64,000 bases of DNA from Eubacterium sp. 1001713B170207_170306_E7 (GCF_015547515.1 NZ_JADMVE010000003.1:186001-250000); one strand, 5' to 3'. Positions 49,479-58,776 are shown, counted from the stretch's first letter. Program-made: numbers and translations. Notes: generated by a model not told the origin, from the sequence alone.

Positions 49479-50483
49479 ATGAAACTAAGCAGTATTAAAG
49501 CACCAGATTACAAACAGTTGAAAAATTGGGCGGCTTCGCCCCATAAACCCTCTCCAAGCGACCAGGTTCCTTCATTTTTGGAGGAGGGGCCTGCGCATAA
49601 AACAGCCGATGTTTTTTTTATTCACCCGACCACTTACCTGTGCCAGCGCCATGGGCGCTGCAGCATTATGCTTGACCGTACAGAGGTAAACCGGATGAGG
49701 GCGCGGGCTAATGATGAGCCGTGGAACAGCGATACAGACGATACAGCGCTGAATGCCTTTACCGACCGCGGCACCATCCGGATGCAGGCCAGCGTGTTTA
49801 ACCAATGCGCCCGGGTGTTTGCGCCGCGGTACCGCCAGGCCCATGTCAAAACCTTTTTTCTGAAACCCTCGGACGCGGTTCAGGCCGCCTTTGATATGGC
49901 CTACTCAGACATCAGCAGTGCCTTCAGTTACTATCTTGAGCATGAGAACAACGGCCGGCCGATTATCCTTGCGGGACACAGCCAGGGAAGCTTTCACGGG
50001 CTTCGGCTGCTGAAGGAATTTTTTGACGGTACGAGCCTTCAGAAGCAGCTTGTGTGCGCTTATCTGCCGGGCTTTCAGATACCCCACGCCCATTTCAGCC
50101 AGCTGCCCTTTGCCAACACGCCGGAGATGACCGGCGGTTATCTGGGCTGGCGGAGCTACCAGCGCGGAACAGTGCCCGAGGATCTGCCAGCTGAAAAAGG
50201 GGACTCGCTGTGTGTCAACCCCTTTGTCTGGAGCGATACCATCGCTAAAATATCCCCTGGAAAGAGACGCTGTGGCATTGAAGACTGCAGCCATGTCATG
50301 CCAGGGGGCATGGCGGCGGCCATAGAACCCAGGACAGGGGTGCTGCTGGTGGACCTGCCGGACAAAGCGCCTGGAAAGATGAAAGGGCATCAGAACCTGC
50401 ATCTCTATGACTACAGCCTTTTCTGGTTCTGCATCCGGGAGAATGCAGCGCACAGGGCGCACGGCTTTATTGATAAACAATAA
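49479..50483 (+). CDS. DUF3089 alpha/beta hydrolase
   Basis: The 334-residue protein matches the DUF3089 family by VFFIHPTTYL near the N terminus and the lipase-like elbow LAGHSQGSFHGLRLL near 165, together with GYLGWRSYQRGT and NPFVWSD. These proteins are lipase/esterase-like and usually soluble or weakly anchored; no signal peptide is seen here. It is a single gene with AAGGGAG upstream. The substrate is unknown. Confidence 0.82.
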   Translation: MKLSSIKAPDYKQLKNWAASPHKPSPSDQVPSFLEEGPAHKTADVFFIHPTTYLCQRHGRCSIMLDRTEVNRMRARANDEPWNSDTDDTALNAFTDRGTIRMQASVFNQCARVFAPRYRQAHVKTFFLKPSDAVQAAFDMAYSDISSAFSYYLEHENNGRPIILAGHSQGSFHGLRLLKEFFDGTSLQKQLVCAYLPGFQIPHAHFSQLPFANTPEMTGGYLGWRSYQRGTVPEDLPAEKGDSLCVNPFVWSDTIAKISPGKRRCGIEDCSHVMPGGMAAAIEPRTGVLLVDLPDKAPGKMKGHQNLHLYDYSLFWFCIRENAAHRAHGFIDKQ

Positions 50484-50542
50484 AAAAGTCTTGCCGTTCA
50501 ATAAGGATTGTGGTATCTTAAGGATAAGGAGGAGGTTGTATA

Positions 50543-50995
50543 ATGTGGAATGAAACAAAAAGCCTGGCCTTATCCAAGCTGTGCGTAAAGCTCTTTATGG
50601 CTTTGCTCATTGGTCTGGGGGTCAGCGTGCCTTTCTGGCTGAGAAGCCTGCTGGCTTTTTACGCAGCGCTTGGGCTGGAGGGCTTTTACAGCTGTTTTCT
50701 GGTGAGCATTTACGCCTGCTGCGTACCGGCAGCGCTGCTTTTATATCATTTATACCGGCTCTTAAACAATATTGGCGAGGATGAGATTTTTAACGCTGAA
50801 AATGTTCGGCACCTCCGGGTCATATCCTGGTGCTGTATCGCAGCGGGACTGATCTGCCTTATTTCCGGCCTTTATTATCTTCCCTGGCTTTTGCTGGCTG
50901 TAGCGGCAGCCTTTATCGGGCTGATACTGCGGGTGGTAAAAAATGTGATTCAGCTGGCGGTGGTCTTAAAAGATGAGAATGACTATACGATTTAG
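50543..50995 (+). CDS. DUF2975 membrane protein
   Basis: The 150-residue protein has four transmembrane helices and matches the DUF2975 family, which usually sits beside a small Xre regulator; one follows here after 11 bases. Function is unknown. The start has AGGAGG upstream, and the pair appears to be one unit. Confidence 0.75.
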   Translation: MWNETKSLALSKLCVKLFMALLIGLGVSVPFWLRSLLAFYAALGLEGFYSCFLVSIYACCVPAALLLYHLYRLLNNIGEDEIFNAENVRHLRVISWCCIAAGLICLISGLYYLPWLLLAVAAAFIGLILRVVKNVIQLAVVLKDENDYTI

Positions 50996-51006
50996 GGAGG
51001 ACCAAA

Positions 51007-51243
51007 ATGCCCATTGTTGTTAATATTGATGTGATGATGGCAAAACGCAAAATGTCGGCCGGTACGCTGGCGGAAAAAATTGGGATCACCCCCGCCAATT
51101 TGTCGATTCTCAAAAACAATAAAGCCAAGGCGGTGCGCTTTACAACACTTTATGCCCTGTGCAGGGCACTGGACTGCCAGCCGGGGGACATCCTGGAATA
51201 TGTGCCGGATGACGAGCCAGATAAAATGGAAGAAAAAGGATGA
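51007..51243 (+). CDS. Small Xre-family regulator
   Basis: The 78-residue protein is a bare Cro/CI-type helix-turn-helix (MAKRKMSAGTLAEKIGITPANL, then NLSILKNNKAKAVRFTTLYALC), with no second domain, like the YozG group paired with DUF2975 membrane proteins. AGGGAGG lies upstream. Its stop codon sits inside copy 1 of the palindromic element at 51240-51264. Confidence 0.85.
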   Translation: MPIVVNIDVMMAKRKMSAGTLAEKIGITPANLSILKNNKAKAVRFTTLYALCRALDCQPGDILEYVPDDEPDKMEEKG

Positions 51244-51264
51244 CCGTACGAAACGGACGGTCGT
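51240..51264. repeat. Palindromic element, copy 1
   Basis: ATGACCGT (51240-51247) pairs with ACGGTCGT (51257-51264) with one wobble around the loop ACGAAACGG. There is no T-run. It overlaps the TGA of the Xre gene. Confidence 0.8.
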
Positions 51265-51479
51265 TACTTTCTGCCAAAGAAGCGGCGTAGTCTAGGACGG
51301 CGCCTTTTATCCAGATAAAAAAAAGGGTCCAGGTGCTGTAAAAACGGCCCAAAATCATGACGCTTTACCGGAGCCGCCGGACACTGGTGCGTTACAGCGT
51401 TAACGGCAGCAAAGAAATTCCTGGTGCAGAGGGCAGTGCCCGCAGGACGCCTTTTTCTTTTGATTTTTTTGATATGATG
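51265..51479. other. Gap between two palindromic elements
   Basis: About 215 bases hold no convincing gene; short frames lack binding sites and familiar sequences. With the stretch from 51509 to the DUF4173 promoter, this 400-base gap separates the Xre gene from DUF4173. It may be a decayed gene, but I cannot identify one. Confidence 0.4.
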
Positions 51480-51515
51480 AGACGACCGTACGAAATGGGC
51501 GGTCGTCTTTTTTTA
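51480..51515. repeat. Palindromic element, copy 2
   Basis: AGACGACCG (51480-51488) pairs with CGGTCGTCT (51500-51508). The loop differs from the others at two bases (ACGAAATGGG). T7 follows, so this copy can terminate transcription. Confidence 0.8.
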
Positions 51516-51556
51516 TGTTATTCGGTCTATTTTTATCGAAAAACAATAAAAAACAC

Positions 51557-51585
51557 TTGAAAAACAGAAAATAACATGCTATACT
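51557..51585 (+). promoter_or_regulatory. Promoter of the DUF4173 gene
   Basis: TTGAAA (51557-51562) and TATACT (51580-51585) are 17 bases apart. Confidence 0.6.
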
Positions 51586-51661
51586 GTCCTCAATGTAGGA
51601 AGTGTTTTGAGGAATCAAGAGCTCAAAACGTGCGCGCAGCTTCTGGACAGGAGGAAAGACA

Positions 51662-53191
51662 ATGAATGAAAATACGATTTATCTGAAAAGCCAGGGGACG
51701 GCGCAGCCGGTCACTGCTGCCGAAAAGCTTTTGGCGGTGCTGATGCTGCTGACAGCGTATCTTTTTATACGCTGCTTTATCCCCGGTTATTATGGGTTTT
51801 TAGGTGGGATGGTCACCCTGTTTACAGTGGTGTTTGCTTTGGCGGGAGCTTTGTATTTCTTTAAAGAAGGTCTTGCTTTTACAAAGGAGAGCCTTTATTG
51901 GCTGGTCATGGCCCTGGCCCTGGGGGGTAGCTATGGCATTTATGTTAATCAGCGTTTAAATGTGCTGCTGCTGCCCGTCCTTTTTGCCATGCTGGCCTAC
52001 TGGGTACTGTGCACTGCCGGTGCGAGGATCGGCCGGGGCCGCTTTTTTCTCTCTGATCTGTTTAATGCCTTTCTGGCCCTGCCCCTCTTTAATTATACAC
52101 GGGAATGGCAGGTGTTTAGAAGAATGGGCAGCGGGAGCAGCGCAGGACACGCCCTGAAGGCTGTTTTACTGGGCCTGGCTCTCGGTGTGCCGGTGCTCCT
52201 GGTGGTGCTTTACCTGCTGGTCCAGGCGGACGCAGCCTTTCAGGCAATGCTCGGGCGTTTGTTTATTAATGTGCCTCAGATGCTGCTGGAGGTTTTAAGG
52301 CTGGCGCTGGCCTTGGTTTTATCAGGATATTTCTTCGGCCTGTTTTACGGGGCCTGTAAGAGAGAAAAAACAATACTAGAGGCTGAGGCCCTGGAGACGG
52401 GAAGGCAGAAGCGCAGAAAGCTGCCTGTGGTTACAGGCTGTACGGTTCTTGGCCTTTTATGCCTGGTCTACTTTATGTTCTTTGCCGCCCAGGGCGGCTA
52501 CTATTTCTCAGCCTTTTGGGGAGACCTGCCCGGAGGCGGCATGACCGCGGCCGAGTATGCCCGGCGGGGCTTCTTTGAGCTGTGCCAGGTTTCGGTCATC
52601 AACCTGGTGGTAATGGGGGCAGGGCAGCTTTTTTTAAGAGAAGCTGAAAAGACGGCCCGCGTACTGCTTAAGGGATTCAATATCACTCTCTCAGTGCTTA
52701 CGCTGCTGCTCATCGCCACAGCGCTCAGCAAGATGTTTTTGTATATTGAACGGTTCGGCATGACCCAGCTCCGGATTTTTACCAGCTGGTTTATGCTGCT
52801 GCTGGCCCTGTTCTTTATTTTGCAGATCATCCGCCAGTTCAGGTCCTTTGCGGTGATGAAGGTCTGCGCGGTGGCCGCGGCGGTGATGGTGGTTCTGCTC
52901 AGCTATGCGGATATGGACCGGATGATCGCTGCCTATAACCTCTCGGCCTATGACAGGGGCCGGCTTGAAACGCTGGACATGGACACCCTGGCGGCCTGCG
53001 GACCTGCGGCGGTGGAGCCGATAAAGGCCTTTTATGAGCAGACCGGGGATCAGGAGGCCCGGGAGCTTATCGCGGCTTATCGTTGGTCTGATGGCGCGGC
53101 CCTTTTGGAAAACACACCGCTTTATGGTTACAGCCTTGAATACAGCAGGGCGGCAGCGCTTTGGAAAATGGATTGGGAAGCAAACCGGTAA
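51662..53191 (+). CDS. DUF4173 multi-pass membrane protein
   Basis: The 509-residue protein has about ten hydrophobic helices and the DUF4173 hallmark AEYARRGFFELCQVSVINL near 300. The C-terminal 80 residues are soluble and acidic. Its function is unknown; the DUF4173 family is often near DUF2975/Xre pairs in Firmicutes, as here. The start has GGAGGAAAG upstream. It has its own promoter. Confidence 0.75.
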   Translation: MNENTIYLKSQGTAQPVTAAEKLLAVLMLLTAYLFIRCFIPGYYGFLGGMVTLFTVVFALAGALYFFKEGLAFTKESLYWLVMALALGGSYGIYVNQRLNVLLLPVLFAMLAYWVLCTAGARIGRGRFFLSDLFNAFLALPLFNYTREWQVFRRMGSGSSAGHALKAVLLGLALGVPVLLVVLYLLVQADAAFQAMLGRLFINVPQMLLEVLRLALALVLSGYFFGLFYGACKREKTILEAEALETGRQKRRKLPVVTGCTVLGLLCLVYFMFFAAQGGYYFSAFWGDLPGGGMTAAEYARRGFFELCQVSVINLVVMGAGQLFLREAEKTARVLLKGFNITLSVLTLLLIATALSKMFLYIERFGMTQLRIFTSWFMLLLALFFILQIIRQFRSFAVMKVCAVAAAVMVVLLSYADMDRMIAAYNLSAYDRGRLETLDMDTLAACGPAAVEPIKAFYEQTGDQEARELIAAYRWSDGAALLENTPLYGYSLEYSRAAALWKMDWEANR

Positions 53192-53273
53192 AGGCCTGAG
53201 ACAAAAGATTATTGACATATGCCCATAACGGCGGTATAATAAAGACAGATGAACCACACAGGGAGGAAGATTA

Positions 53274-53669
53274 ATGCCAAGGCCAACCAAACGCAGGCGG
53301 ATATGCGGACTGCCTGAAGGAAAAATATTTGTCTGCGCAGACGCGTGTGAAAAACAGGCGGAGCCTGTGGTCATGACGCTGGAGGAATACGAGACGGTCC
53401 GGCTCATCGACCATGTTGGTCTTAACCAGGAGGAGTGTGCAGAACAGATGGCAGTGGCCAGAACGACGGCTCAGCGCATTTATAACAGCGCCCGGTCAAA
53501 ACTGGCAGAGCATCTGATTACAGGGGCAACGCTTAAAATAGAGGGCGGAAGCTATGACATCTGCACCGACCGTGAATGCAGCTGCCGAATGCGGCAGTGC
53601 GGCAAAAGGCAATGTGGCTGTCATCAGAAAAGAGGACACTGTCCTAAAAAAACCGAAGAAGAGGAATGA
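53274..53669 (+). CDS. DUF134 helix-turn-helix protein
   Basis: The 131 residues match DUF134: MPRPTKRRRICGLPEGKIF, and an HTH of sigma-70 region 4 type (LNQEECAEQMAVARTTAQRIY). The C-terminal 30 residues are cysteine-rich (CTDRECSCRMRQC, CGKRQCGCHQKRGHC) and may bind metal. The gene is followed after 9 bases by a NifX-like gene, the usual partner. A role in metal-cofactor control is inferred. Confidence 0.82.
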   Translation: MPRPTKRRRICGLPEGKIFVCADACEKQAEPVVMTLEEYETVRLIDHVGLNQEECAEQMAVARTTAQRIYNSARSKLAEHLITGATLKIEGGSYDICTDRECSCRMRQCGKRQCGCHQKRGHCPKKTEEEE

Positions 53670-53678
53670 GGTAGAAAA

Positions 53679-54098
53679 TTGAGAATTGCAGTTACGTATG
53701 AAGATGGACATGTATTTCAGCATTTTGGGCATACCAGCCAGTTTAAAATTTATGACATCAACGCAGACCAGATACTGGACTCACGGGTAGTGGATACCAA
53801 TGGCGTTGGACACGGAAGCCTGGCGGGCTTTTTGAAGGACGAGTCCGTCGATCTTTTAATCTGCGGCGGTATCGGCGGCGGCGCACAGAATGCCCTGATG
53901 AATGCGGGTATCCTGTTTAAGGGCGGCGTAGCCGGCAATGCGGACAAGGCGGTTCAGGCCTATATGGACGGCACACTGGACTACAACCCCAATGTCCATT
54001 GCGACCATCACGACCACGCACACGGCGAGGGCTGCGGCCATCATCACGAAAACGGCGGCTGCGGCCATCACGATCACAGCTGCGGGCATCAGCACTAA
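53679..54098 (+). CDS. NifX/NifB-C-like protein with His-rich tail
   Basis: The first 105 residues match the dinitrogenase iron-molybdenum cofactor family (RIAVTYEDGHVFQHFGHTSQFKIY, then GGIGGGAQNALMNAGI), which in non-diazotrophs is linked to metal-cluster handling. The last 33 residues contain 14 His and four Cys in HHDH/CGHH patterns, a metal-binding tail not needed by the core domain. The start is TTG, six or seven bases after GAGGT. It pairs with the DUF134 gene. Nitrogenase genes are not in the window. Confidence 0.85.
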   Translation: MRIAVTYEDGHVFQHFGHTSQFKIYDINADQILDSRVVDTNGVGHGSLAGFLKDESVDLLICGGIGGGAQNALMNAGILFKGGVAGNADKAVQAYMDGTLDYNPNVHCDHHDHAHGEGCGHHHENGGCGHHDHSCGHQH

Positions 54099-54105
54099 TT
54101 TGTTA

Positions 54106-54139
54106 AAAAAGACGACGGGCTTTAATCCGTCGTCTTTTT
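54106..54139. terminator. Bidirectional terminator
   Basis: AAAAAGACGACGG (54106-54118) pairs perfectly with CCGTCGTCTTTTT (54127-54139). The tetR stop codon is in the loop. Confidence 0.9.
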
Positions 54140-54715
54140 ATTTTTGCTGAAGGCCATGATGCCGCCCTCGATAAACTGGTTGAGGGCCTGATTGACAGAC
54201 TCCGGCGAGTAGAGCTCACGGTGCTGCATACAGTTTTGCAGGACCCCGGCGCAGCCGTAGGTGATAAAGGTGGTACAGATCTCCTGCGACAGGGGATCAT
54301 CCTCAAACAGCCCCGTATAGCGCTCATTGGACAGCAGCTTTTCCTTAAAGACCTTATGAAGCTTTTTAAAAAACATCTCGGATTCTCTGGAGTTGAGGAG
54401 TCTCTGGCTGAGCTTGATGTCCTGATTCAGGTAGCAGTCGATCGGATGCATCATATCGCCGATCTTTTCGACGGAATTATTCAGATTGTCGAGGGAATGG
54501 CTGAGATTTTCAATAATCTCGTCCTCGATCTGCTCCAGAATGTCATATACGTCGCGGTAGTGGGCGTAAAAGGTACCGCGGTTGATGTCGGCCCTGTCGG
54601 CAATATCCTTCACGGTAATTTTTGAAATCTCTTTTTCAGCAGCCAGCTCCATAAAAGCTGTTTTTATGAGCTTGCGCGAACGAATCGCACTGCGGTATTC
54701 TGCTTTACTTCCCAT
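54122..54715 (-). CDS. TetR-family regulator, divergent from ftsH
   Basis: The N-terminal HTH (SKITVKDIADRADINRGTFYAHYRD) is typical TetR; the remaining 130 residues are a helical ligand domain with no recognisable ligand class. At 197 residues the length is usual. The gene is divergent from ftsH, and matching half-sites flank the ftsH promoter, so it probably represses ftsH and itself. Confidence 0.86.
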   Translation of the reverse strand: MGSKAEYRSAIRSRKLIKTAFMELAAEKEISKITVKDIADRADINRGTFYAHYRDVYDILEQIEDEIIENLSHSLDNLNNSVEKIGDMMHPIDCYLNQDIKLSQRLLNSRESEMFFKKLHKVFKEKLLSNERYTGLFEDDPLSQEICTTFITYGCAGVLQNCMQHRELYSPESVNQALNQFIEGGIMAFSKNKKTTD

Positions 54716-54765
54716 GAATTAAGCTCCTTTTAAGTTGAATTTTATAAAATCAAACAAAATTCCAT

Positions 54766-54784
54766 CAAATGTTCAATTTTGTAC
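54766..54784. promoter_or_regulatory. Half-site of a probable TetR operator
   Basis: The 19-base segment is an inverted copy of 54843-54861 with two mismatches. It lies upstream of the ftsH promoter. Confidence 0.5.
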
Positions 54785-54804
54785 AAAAGTCAAGGTATTG
54801 TTTA

Positions 54805-54833
54805 TTGAAAGATGTGGTTTCCTTTATTATAAT
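54805..54833 (+). promoter_or_regulatory. ftsH promoter
   Basis: TTGAAA (54805-54810) and TATAAT (54828-54833) are 17 bases apart. The predicted start at about 54840 abuts the second operator half. Confidence 0.7.
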
Positions 54834-54842
54834 ACAACCAAC

Positions 54843-54861
54843 GTACAAAAATCAACATTTG
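54843..54861. promoter_or_regulatory. Second half of the probable TetR operator
   Basis: Inverted match of 54766-54784 (17 of 19 bases). A further AAATGTTCAA at 54876-54885 may be a third half-site. Confidence 0.5.
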
Positions 54862-54903
54862 TTTAATTTTATTGAAATGTTCAAAATAATCAAAGGAGAA
54901 AAA

Positions 54904-56739
54904 ATGGAACAGAAAAAACCCCCCAGAAAACCCCTTATATTTTATTATCTGATCGGGCTGGCGGTCATCATGCTTTTAAACGCATTGGTGTTTCCGTCGC
55001 TGATGAAGGAGCAGGTTACCGAGGTTGACTATGGCACCTTTTTATCGGCCATTGACAGCGGAACCATTGATGCGGTTGAAATAAATAACGATGAAATTGT
55101 GTATAAAACAAAGGACGGCAGTGGGAAGGAGACTCTCTACAGCACAGGCAAAATGGATGATCCGGACCTTGTTGGCCGCTTGTCTGCGGCCAAGGGCACC
55201 AATGATCAGGGTAAAATTTCCTTTACGCAGATTGCCCAGCAGAGGACCTCGCCCCTTATCAGCTTTCTGCTGACCTGGATTCTGCCCATTCTGCTCATCT
55301 TTGGCATTGGGCAGCTGATGGGCAACCGGATGCAGAAAAGAATGGGCGGCAACGCCATGACCTTTGGCAAAAGCAATGCGAAAATCTATGTCGAGGCGGA
55401 GACCGGCAAAACCTTTAAGGATGTGGCCGGGCAGGACGAAGCCAAGGAGGCCCTGACAGAAATTGTGGATTTTCTGCACAACCCCAAAAAGTACGCCGAC
55501 ATCGGCGCGAACCTGCCAAAGGGAGCTCTGCTTGTAGGCCCTCCGGGAACTGGGAAAACCCTTCTGGCAAGAGCGGTCGCAGGCGAGGCCAAGGTGCCCT
55601 TTTTCTCGATCTCCGGCTCCGAATTTGTGGAAATGTTCGTGGGCATGGGCGCGGCCAAGGTGCGCGACCTCTTTAAGCAGGCCACCGACAAGGCCCCCTG
55701 TATTGTCTTTATTGACGAAATAGATACCATCGGCAAGAAGCGTGACAGCAAGGGCTTTACCGGAAACGACGAGCGTGAGCAGACCCTGAACCAGCTGTTG
55801 TCTGAGATGGACGGCTTCGACGGCAAAAAGGGCGTCGTGATCCTGGCTGCCACCAACCGCCCGGAAACCCTTGACCAGGCGCTGCTGCGCCCCGGCCGTT
55901 TTGACCGGCGTATCCCGGTTGAGCTGCCCGACCTCAATGGCCGGGAAGCCATTCTGAAGGTTCACTCCCAGGATGTGAAAATGGATGGAAACATTGACTA
56001 TAACGCCATTGCCCGGGCCACTGCCGGCGCCTCGGGCGCCGATCTAGCCAATATCATCAACGAGGCGGCGCTGCGGGCAGTGCGCTGTGGGCGCAACAGG
56101 GTTCAGCAGAACGACCTTGAGGAAAGTGTTGAGGTGGTGATTGCGGGCTACCAGCGCAAAAACGCGGCCATCTCGCCCAAGGAAAAGGAAATTGTGGCCT
56201 ATCATGAGGTGGGGCATGCCCTGGTGGCGGCAAAACAGACCGATTCTGCGCCAGTGCACAAGATCACCATTATCCCGCGCACCTCAGGAGCCCTGGGCTA
56301 CACCATGCAGGTGGACGAGGGTGAGCATAACCTGATGAGCCGGGATGAAATATACAATAAAATCACGACCTTTACAGGCGGCCGGGCCGCTGAGGAGATT
56401 ATCTTCAACTCTGTAACCTCCGGCGCCTCCAATGATATTGAGCAGGCTACACGCCTGGCAAGAGCCATGGTCACCCGTTTTGGCATGAGTAAGGATTTTG
56501 GCATGGTCGCGCTGGAAACCGTGGATAACCCTTATCTGGGCGGAGACACGTCCTTGACCTGTTCAGCCGAAACAGCGGCCCGGGTGGACCGCGAGGTCAT
56601 GGATATCATCGGCAGCGCCCATGAGAAGGCTGTGGATATCCTGAAGGATAACCAGGAAAAGCTCCATGAGCTGGCCCGTTATCTGCTTGAAAAAGAAACC
56701 ATCACAGGTGAGGAGTTTATGGAAATCCTGAACCGTTAA
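54904..56739 (+). CDS. ftsH: ATP-dependent zinc metalloprotease FtsH
   Basis: FtsH is a membrane-anchored hexameric AAA+ protease. I place the start at ATG 54904 ([17 protein letters not shown]), with AAAGGAG upstream. The 611 residues contain two transmembrane helices (about 12-30 and 110-130) around an external domain, the AAA module with Walker A GPPGTGKT near 210 and [12 protein letters not shown], an SRH ([21 protein letters not shown]), and the zinc motif HEVGH near 434. It ends after the peptidase domain without a long tail. The divergent TetR gene implies control by a specific signal, not the usual housekeeping arrangement. Confidence 0.95.
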   Translation: MEQKKPPRKPLIFYYLIGLAVIMLLNALVFPSLMKEQVTEVDYGTFLSAIDSGTIDAVEINNDEIVYKTKDGSGKETLYSTGKMDDPDLVGRLSAAKGTNDQGKISFTQIAQQRTSPLISFLLTWILPILLIFGIGQLMGNRMQKRMGGNAMTFGKSNAKIYVEAETGKTFKDVAGQDEAKEALTEIVDFLHNPKKYADIGANLPKGALLVGPPGTGKTLLARAVAGEAKVPFFSISGSEFVEMFVGMGAAKVRDLFKQATDKAPCIVFIDEIDTIGKKRDSKGFTGNDEREQTLNQLLSEMDGFDGKKGVVILAATNRPETLDQALLRPGRFDRRIPVELPDLNGREAILKVHSQDVKMDGNIDYNAIARATAGASGADLANIINEAALRAVRCGRNRVQQNDLEESVEVVIAGYQRKNAAISPKEKEIVAYHEVGHALVAAKQTDSAPVHKITIIPRTSGALGYTMQVDEGEHNLMSRDEIYNKITTFTGGRAAEEIIFNSVTSGASNDIEQATRLARAMVTRFGMSKDFGMVALETVDNPYLGGDTSLTCSAETAARVDREVMDIIGSAHEKAVDILKDNQEKLHELARYLLEKETITGEEFMEILNR

Positions 56740-56742
56740 TAT

Positions 56743-56778
56743 AAAAGACGACCGTCCGTTTCGTACGGTCGTCTTTTT
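56743..56778. repeat. Palindromic element, copy 3 (terminator of ftsH)
   Basis: AAAAGACGACCGT (56743-56755) pairs exactly with ACGGTCGTCTTTT (56765-56777). The loop CCGTTTCGT is the reverse complement of ACGAAACGG. T5 follows, making it a terminator in both directions. Confidence 0.9.
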
Positions 56779-56918
56779 GCCGTTGCGGAGGACGCATTGG
56801 CTTAAGCCCTGGGATTTTACCAAAAAGGCCTCATTAATACGGTTATTGTAATCGAAGATTCTTAGGGATTGTGATATAGTAGGATAAGGAAGAATAATTA
56901 AATTTCAGGAGGAATCAA

Positions 56919-57146
56919 ATGAGTATTCAGGAAAAATTCAGCGACGCGATGGAACGCATTAAGTCAGACCCGAATCTGGCCAACGAATTTAAGGAAGACC
57001 CGGTTAAGACAGCTGAATCTGTTTTGGGCGTGGACCTGCCGGATGAACAGGTTGAAGGCTTTATCAATCATATCAAGGAAAACGTGGATCTGAGCGAAAT
57101 TAAGAACCCGGGTGACCTTTTTAATTCCATTAAGCACTTATTCTAA
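56919..57146 (+). CDS. 75-residue protein resembling RiPP leader families
   Basis: The sequence is acidic and helical, with the segments DPNLANEFKEDPVKTAESVLG and GVDLPDEQVEGFI that resemble the nitrile-hydratase-type and Nif11-type leader peptides (DP, then LGVDLP). There is no clear Gly-Gly cleavage site or Cys/Ser/Thr-rich core, and no modification enzyme nearby. AGGAGG lies upstream and a terminator follows, so it is a real gene. The leader resemblance is weak and the role unknown. Confidence 0.6.
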   Translation: MSIQEKFSDAMERIKSDPNLANEFKEDPVKTAESVLGVDLPDEQVEGFINHIKENVDLSEIKNPGDLFNSIKHLF

Positions 57147-57151
57147 ACGAA

Positions 57152-57183
57152 AAAAACCAACGGCATACTGCACGTTGGTTTTA
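57152..57183. terminator. Bidirectional terminator
   Basis: AAAACCAACG (57153-57162) pairs with CGTTGGTTTT (57173-57182) with a T-rich tail, between convergent genes. Confidence 0.85.
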
Positions 57184-57197
57184 TTTTTTTTGCTTTA

Positions 57198-58658
57198 TCA
57201 GCGCTTGAGGACATCAAAGAGCCCACGTACCAGGCTTTTGCCAACCTCGCGGCCAATGGTGGACAGGGCGCTGTCGGCGGCCTTTTCAAAAGAGGACTTC
57301 TGGTGTCTGGGCGCGGCCTCTCTGGCGGGTTTCTTTTCGGGCTCCGCCGGGGTGGCTTCCTGGGCAGGTGCGGCTTCTGTCTGCTGCTGGAGGTCCTCAT
57401 AGGCTGATTCGCGGTCGATAGTGTCTTTATATTTGGTGTTAAAAGGGCTGCTCTCAATTAGGCTGCTCCGGGTGTCGGGAGCGGCGGGACCCATGTGGCT
57501 CTGGGGCGGGAGGACAAAGCAGCGCTCAACCACGGTGGGGCGGCCCTCCTCGTCCAGGCAGGAGATCAGGGCTTCGCCGGTGCCCAGATCGGTGATGGCC
57601 TCCTCGGTTTTAAAGGCGGGGTTGGGCCTGAAGGTTTCGGCCGCGGTTTTGATGGCCTTCTGCTCGGATGGGGAGTAGGCCCGGAGCGCGTGCTGAATGC
57701 GGTTGCCAAGCTGTGATAGAATGCTGTCCGGCATATCGGTGGGGCTCTGCGAGATAAAGTAGATGCCTACGCCCTTTGAGCGGATCAGGCGCACGACCTG
57801 CTCGATTTTTTCAAGGAGAACCTTGGGCGCGCCGTTAAAGAGCAGATGGGCCTCGTCAAAGAAAAAGACCATCTTGGGCTTGTCCAGATCACCGGCTTCG
57901 GGCAGGACCTCAAAGAGATCGGACATGAGCCAGAGCAGAAAGGTGGAGTACAGGGCCGGGGTCTGGATAAGCTCGACGCAGTCCAGAATATTGATGGTGC
58001 CCAGGCCGTTTTCGTCGGTTTGGATCCAGTCCATGATGTCCAGGGGCGGCTCGCCGAAGAACTGGTCGGCGCCCTGGTCCTCCAGGGCCAGGATAGCGCG
58101 CAGAATGGCCCCGACACTCTGGGACGAGATGTTGCCGTATTCCAGCTTCAGGTCCTTGGCGTTGTTTCCCACGTACTGGAGCATGGCCTTGAGGTCCTTA
58201 ATGTCGATGAGCAGCAGGTTTTTGGCGTCGGCCACTCTGAACACAATGTTTAAAATGCCCGACTGGGTATCGTTGAGGTTGAGGAGCCGTGACAGCAGCA
58301 GCGGCCCCATTTGAGACACTGTCGTGCGGATGGGGTGGCCCTGCTTGCCGAGCAGGTCCCAGAAACGGACCGGGTAGGGCTTGTAGCCGAACTGGTCCTT
58401 CAGCCCAAATTTTTCAATGCGCTTTTGCATATCCTCGCTGTCGGTGCCGGGCTCACAGGTGCCAGAGAGGTCGCCCTTTACGTCTGCCAGAAAGACCGGA
58501 ACGCCGAGGTCGCTGAAGGACTCGGCCAGCACCTTCAGGGTGATGGTTTTGCCGGTGCCGGTGGCGCCTGCCACCAGGCCGTGCCGGTTGGCCATTTTGG
58601 GCAGGAGATAAACAGGCTGTTCGCCTTTTGCAATCCAGATTTTATCGTCAGTATACAT
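57198..58658 (-). CDS. DUF853/HerA-like ATPase
   Basis: The 486-residue protein has Walker A GATGTGKT near residue 32, Walker [13 protein letters not shown] near 267, and the arginine-finger region of HerA/FtsK-like motors ([33 protein letters not shown]). DUF853 proteins are HerA-like and are thought to act on DNA or protein complexes, but the role is not established. The C-terminal 90 residues are low-complexity Pro/Ala/Glu/Gln followed by a Ser/Val-rich helix. The start has GGAGGAAAG upstream. No NurA partner is beside it. Confidence 0.88.
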   Translation of the reverse strand: MYTDDKIWIAKGEQPVYLLPKMANRHGLVAGATGTGKTITLKVLAESFSDLGVPVFLADVKGDLSGTCEPGTDSEDMQKRIEKFGLKDQFGYKPYPVRFWDLLGKQGHPIRTTVSQMGPLLLSRLLNLNDTQSGILNIVFRVADAKNLLLIDIKDLKAMLQYVGNNAKDLKLEYGNISSQSVGAILRAILALEDQGADQFFGEPPLDIMDWIQTDENGLGTINILDCVELIQTPALYSTFLLWLMSDLFEVLPEAGDLDKPKMVFFFDEAHLLFNGAPKVLLEKIEQVVRLIRSKGVGIYFISQSPTDMPDSILSQLGNRIQHALRAYSPSEQKAIKTAAETFRPNPAFKTEEAITDLGTGEALISCLDEEGRPTVVERCFVLPPQSHMGPAAPDTRSSLIESSPFNTKYKDTIDRESAYEDLQQQTEAAPAQEATPAEPEKKPAREAAPRHQKSSFEKAADSALSTIGREVGKSLVRGLFDVLKR

Positions 58659-58776
58659 GTGCTTTCCTCCATAGGTAATCTATCTTAATTATACTCGAGG
58701 CAGAAAGTACAGCGGTGTTGAAAACGGTAAAAACAGGACGAATTTGGAAAAAATAAAAAACAGCCCGGCAGGACTG

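Noticed and set aside
51357-51560. 67-residue frame in the gap between palindromic elements
   Set aside because: It runs through copy 2 of the palindrome and has no binding site or familiar sequence, so it is not accepted as a gene.
53679-54098. NifX-like gene taken as evidence for nitrogen fixation
   Set aside because: No nif structural genes are in the window, and this family is widespread in non-diazotrophs; the His-rich tail points to metal handling.
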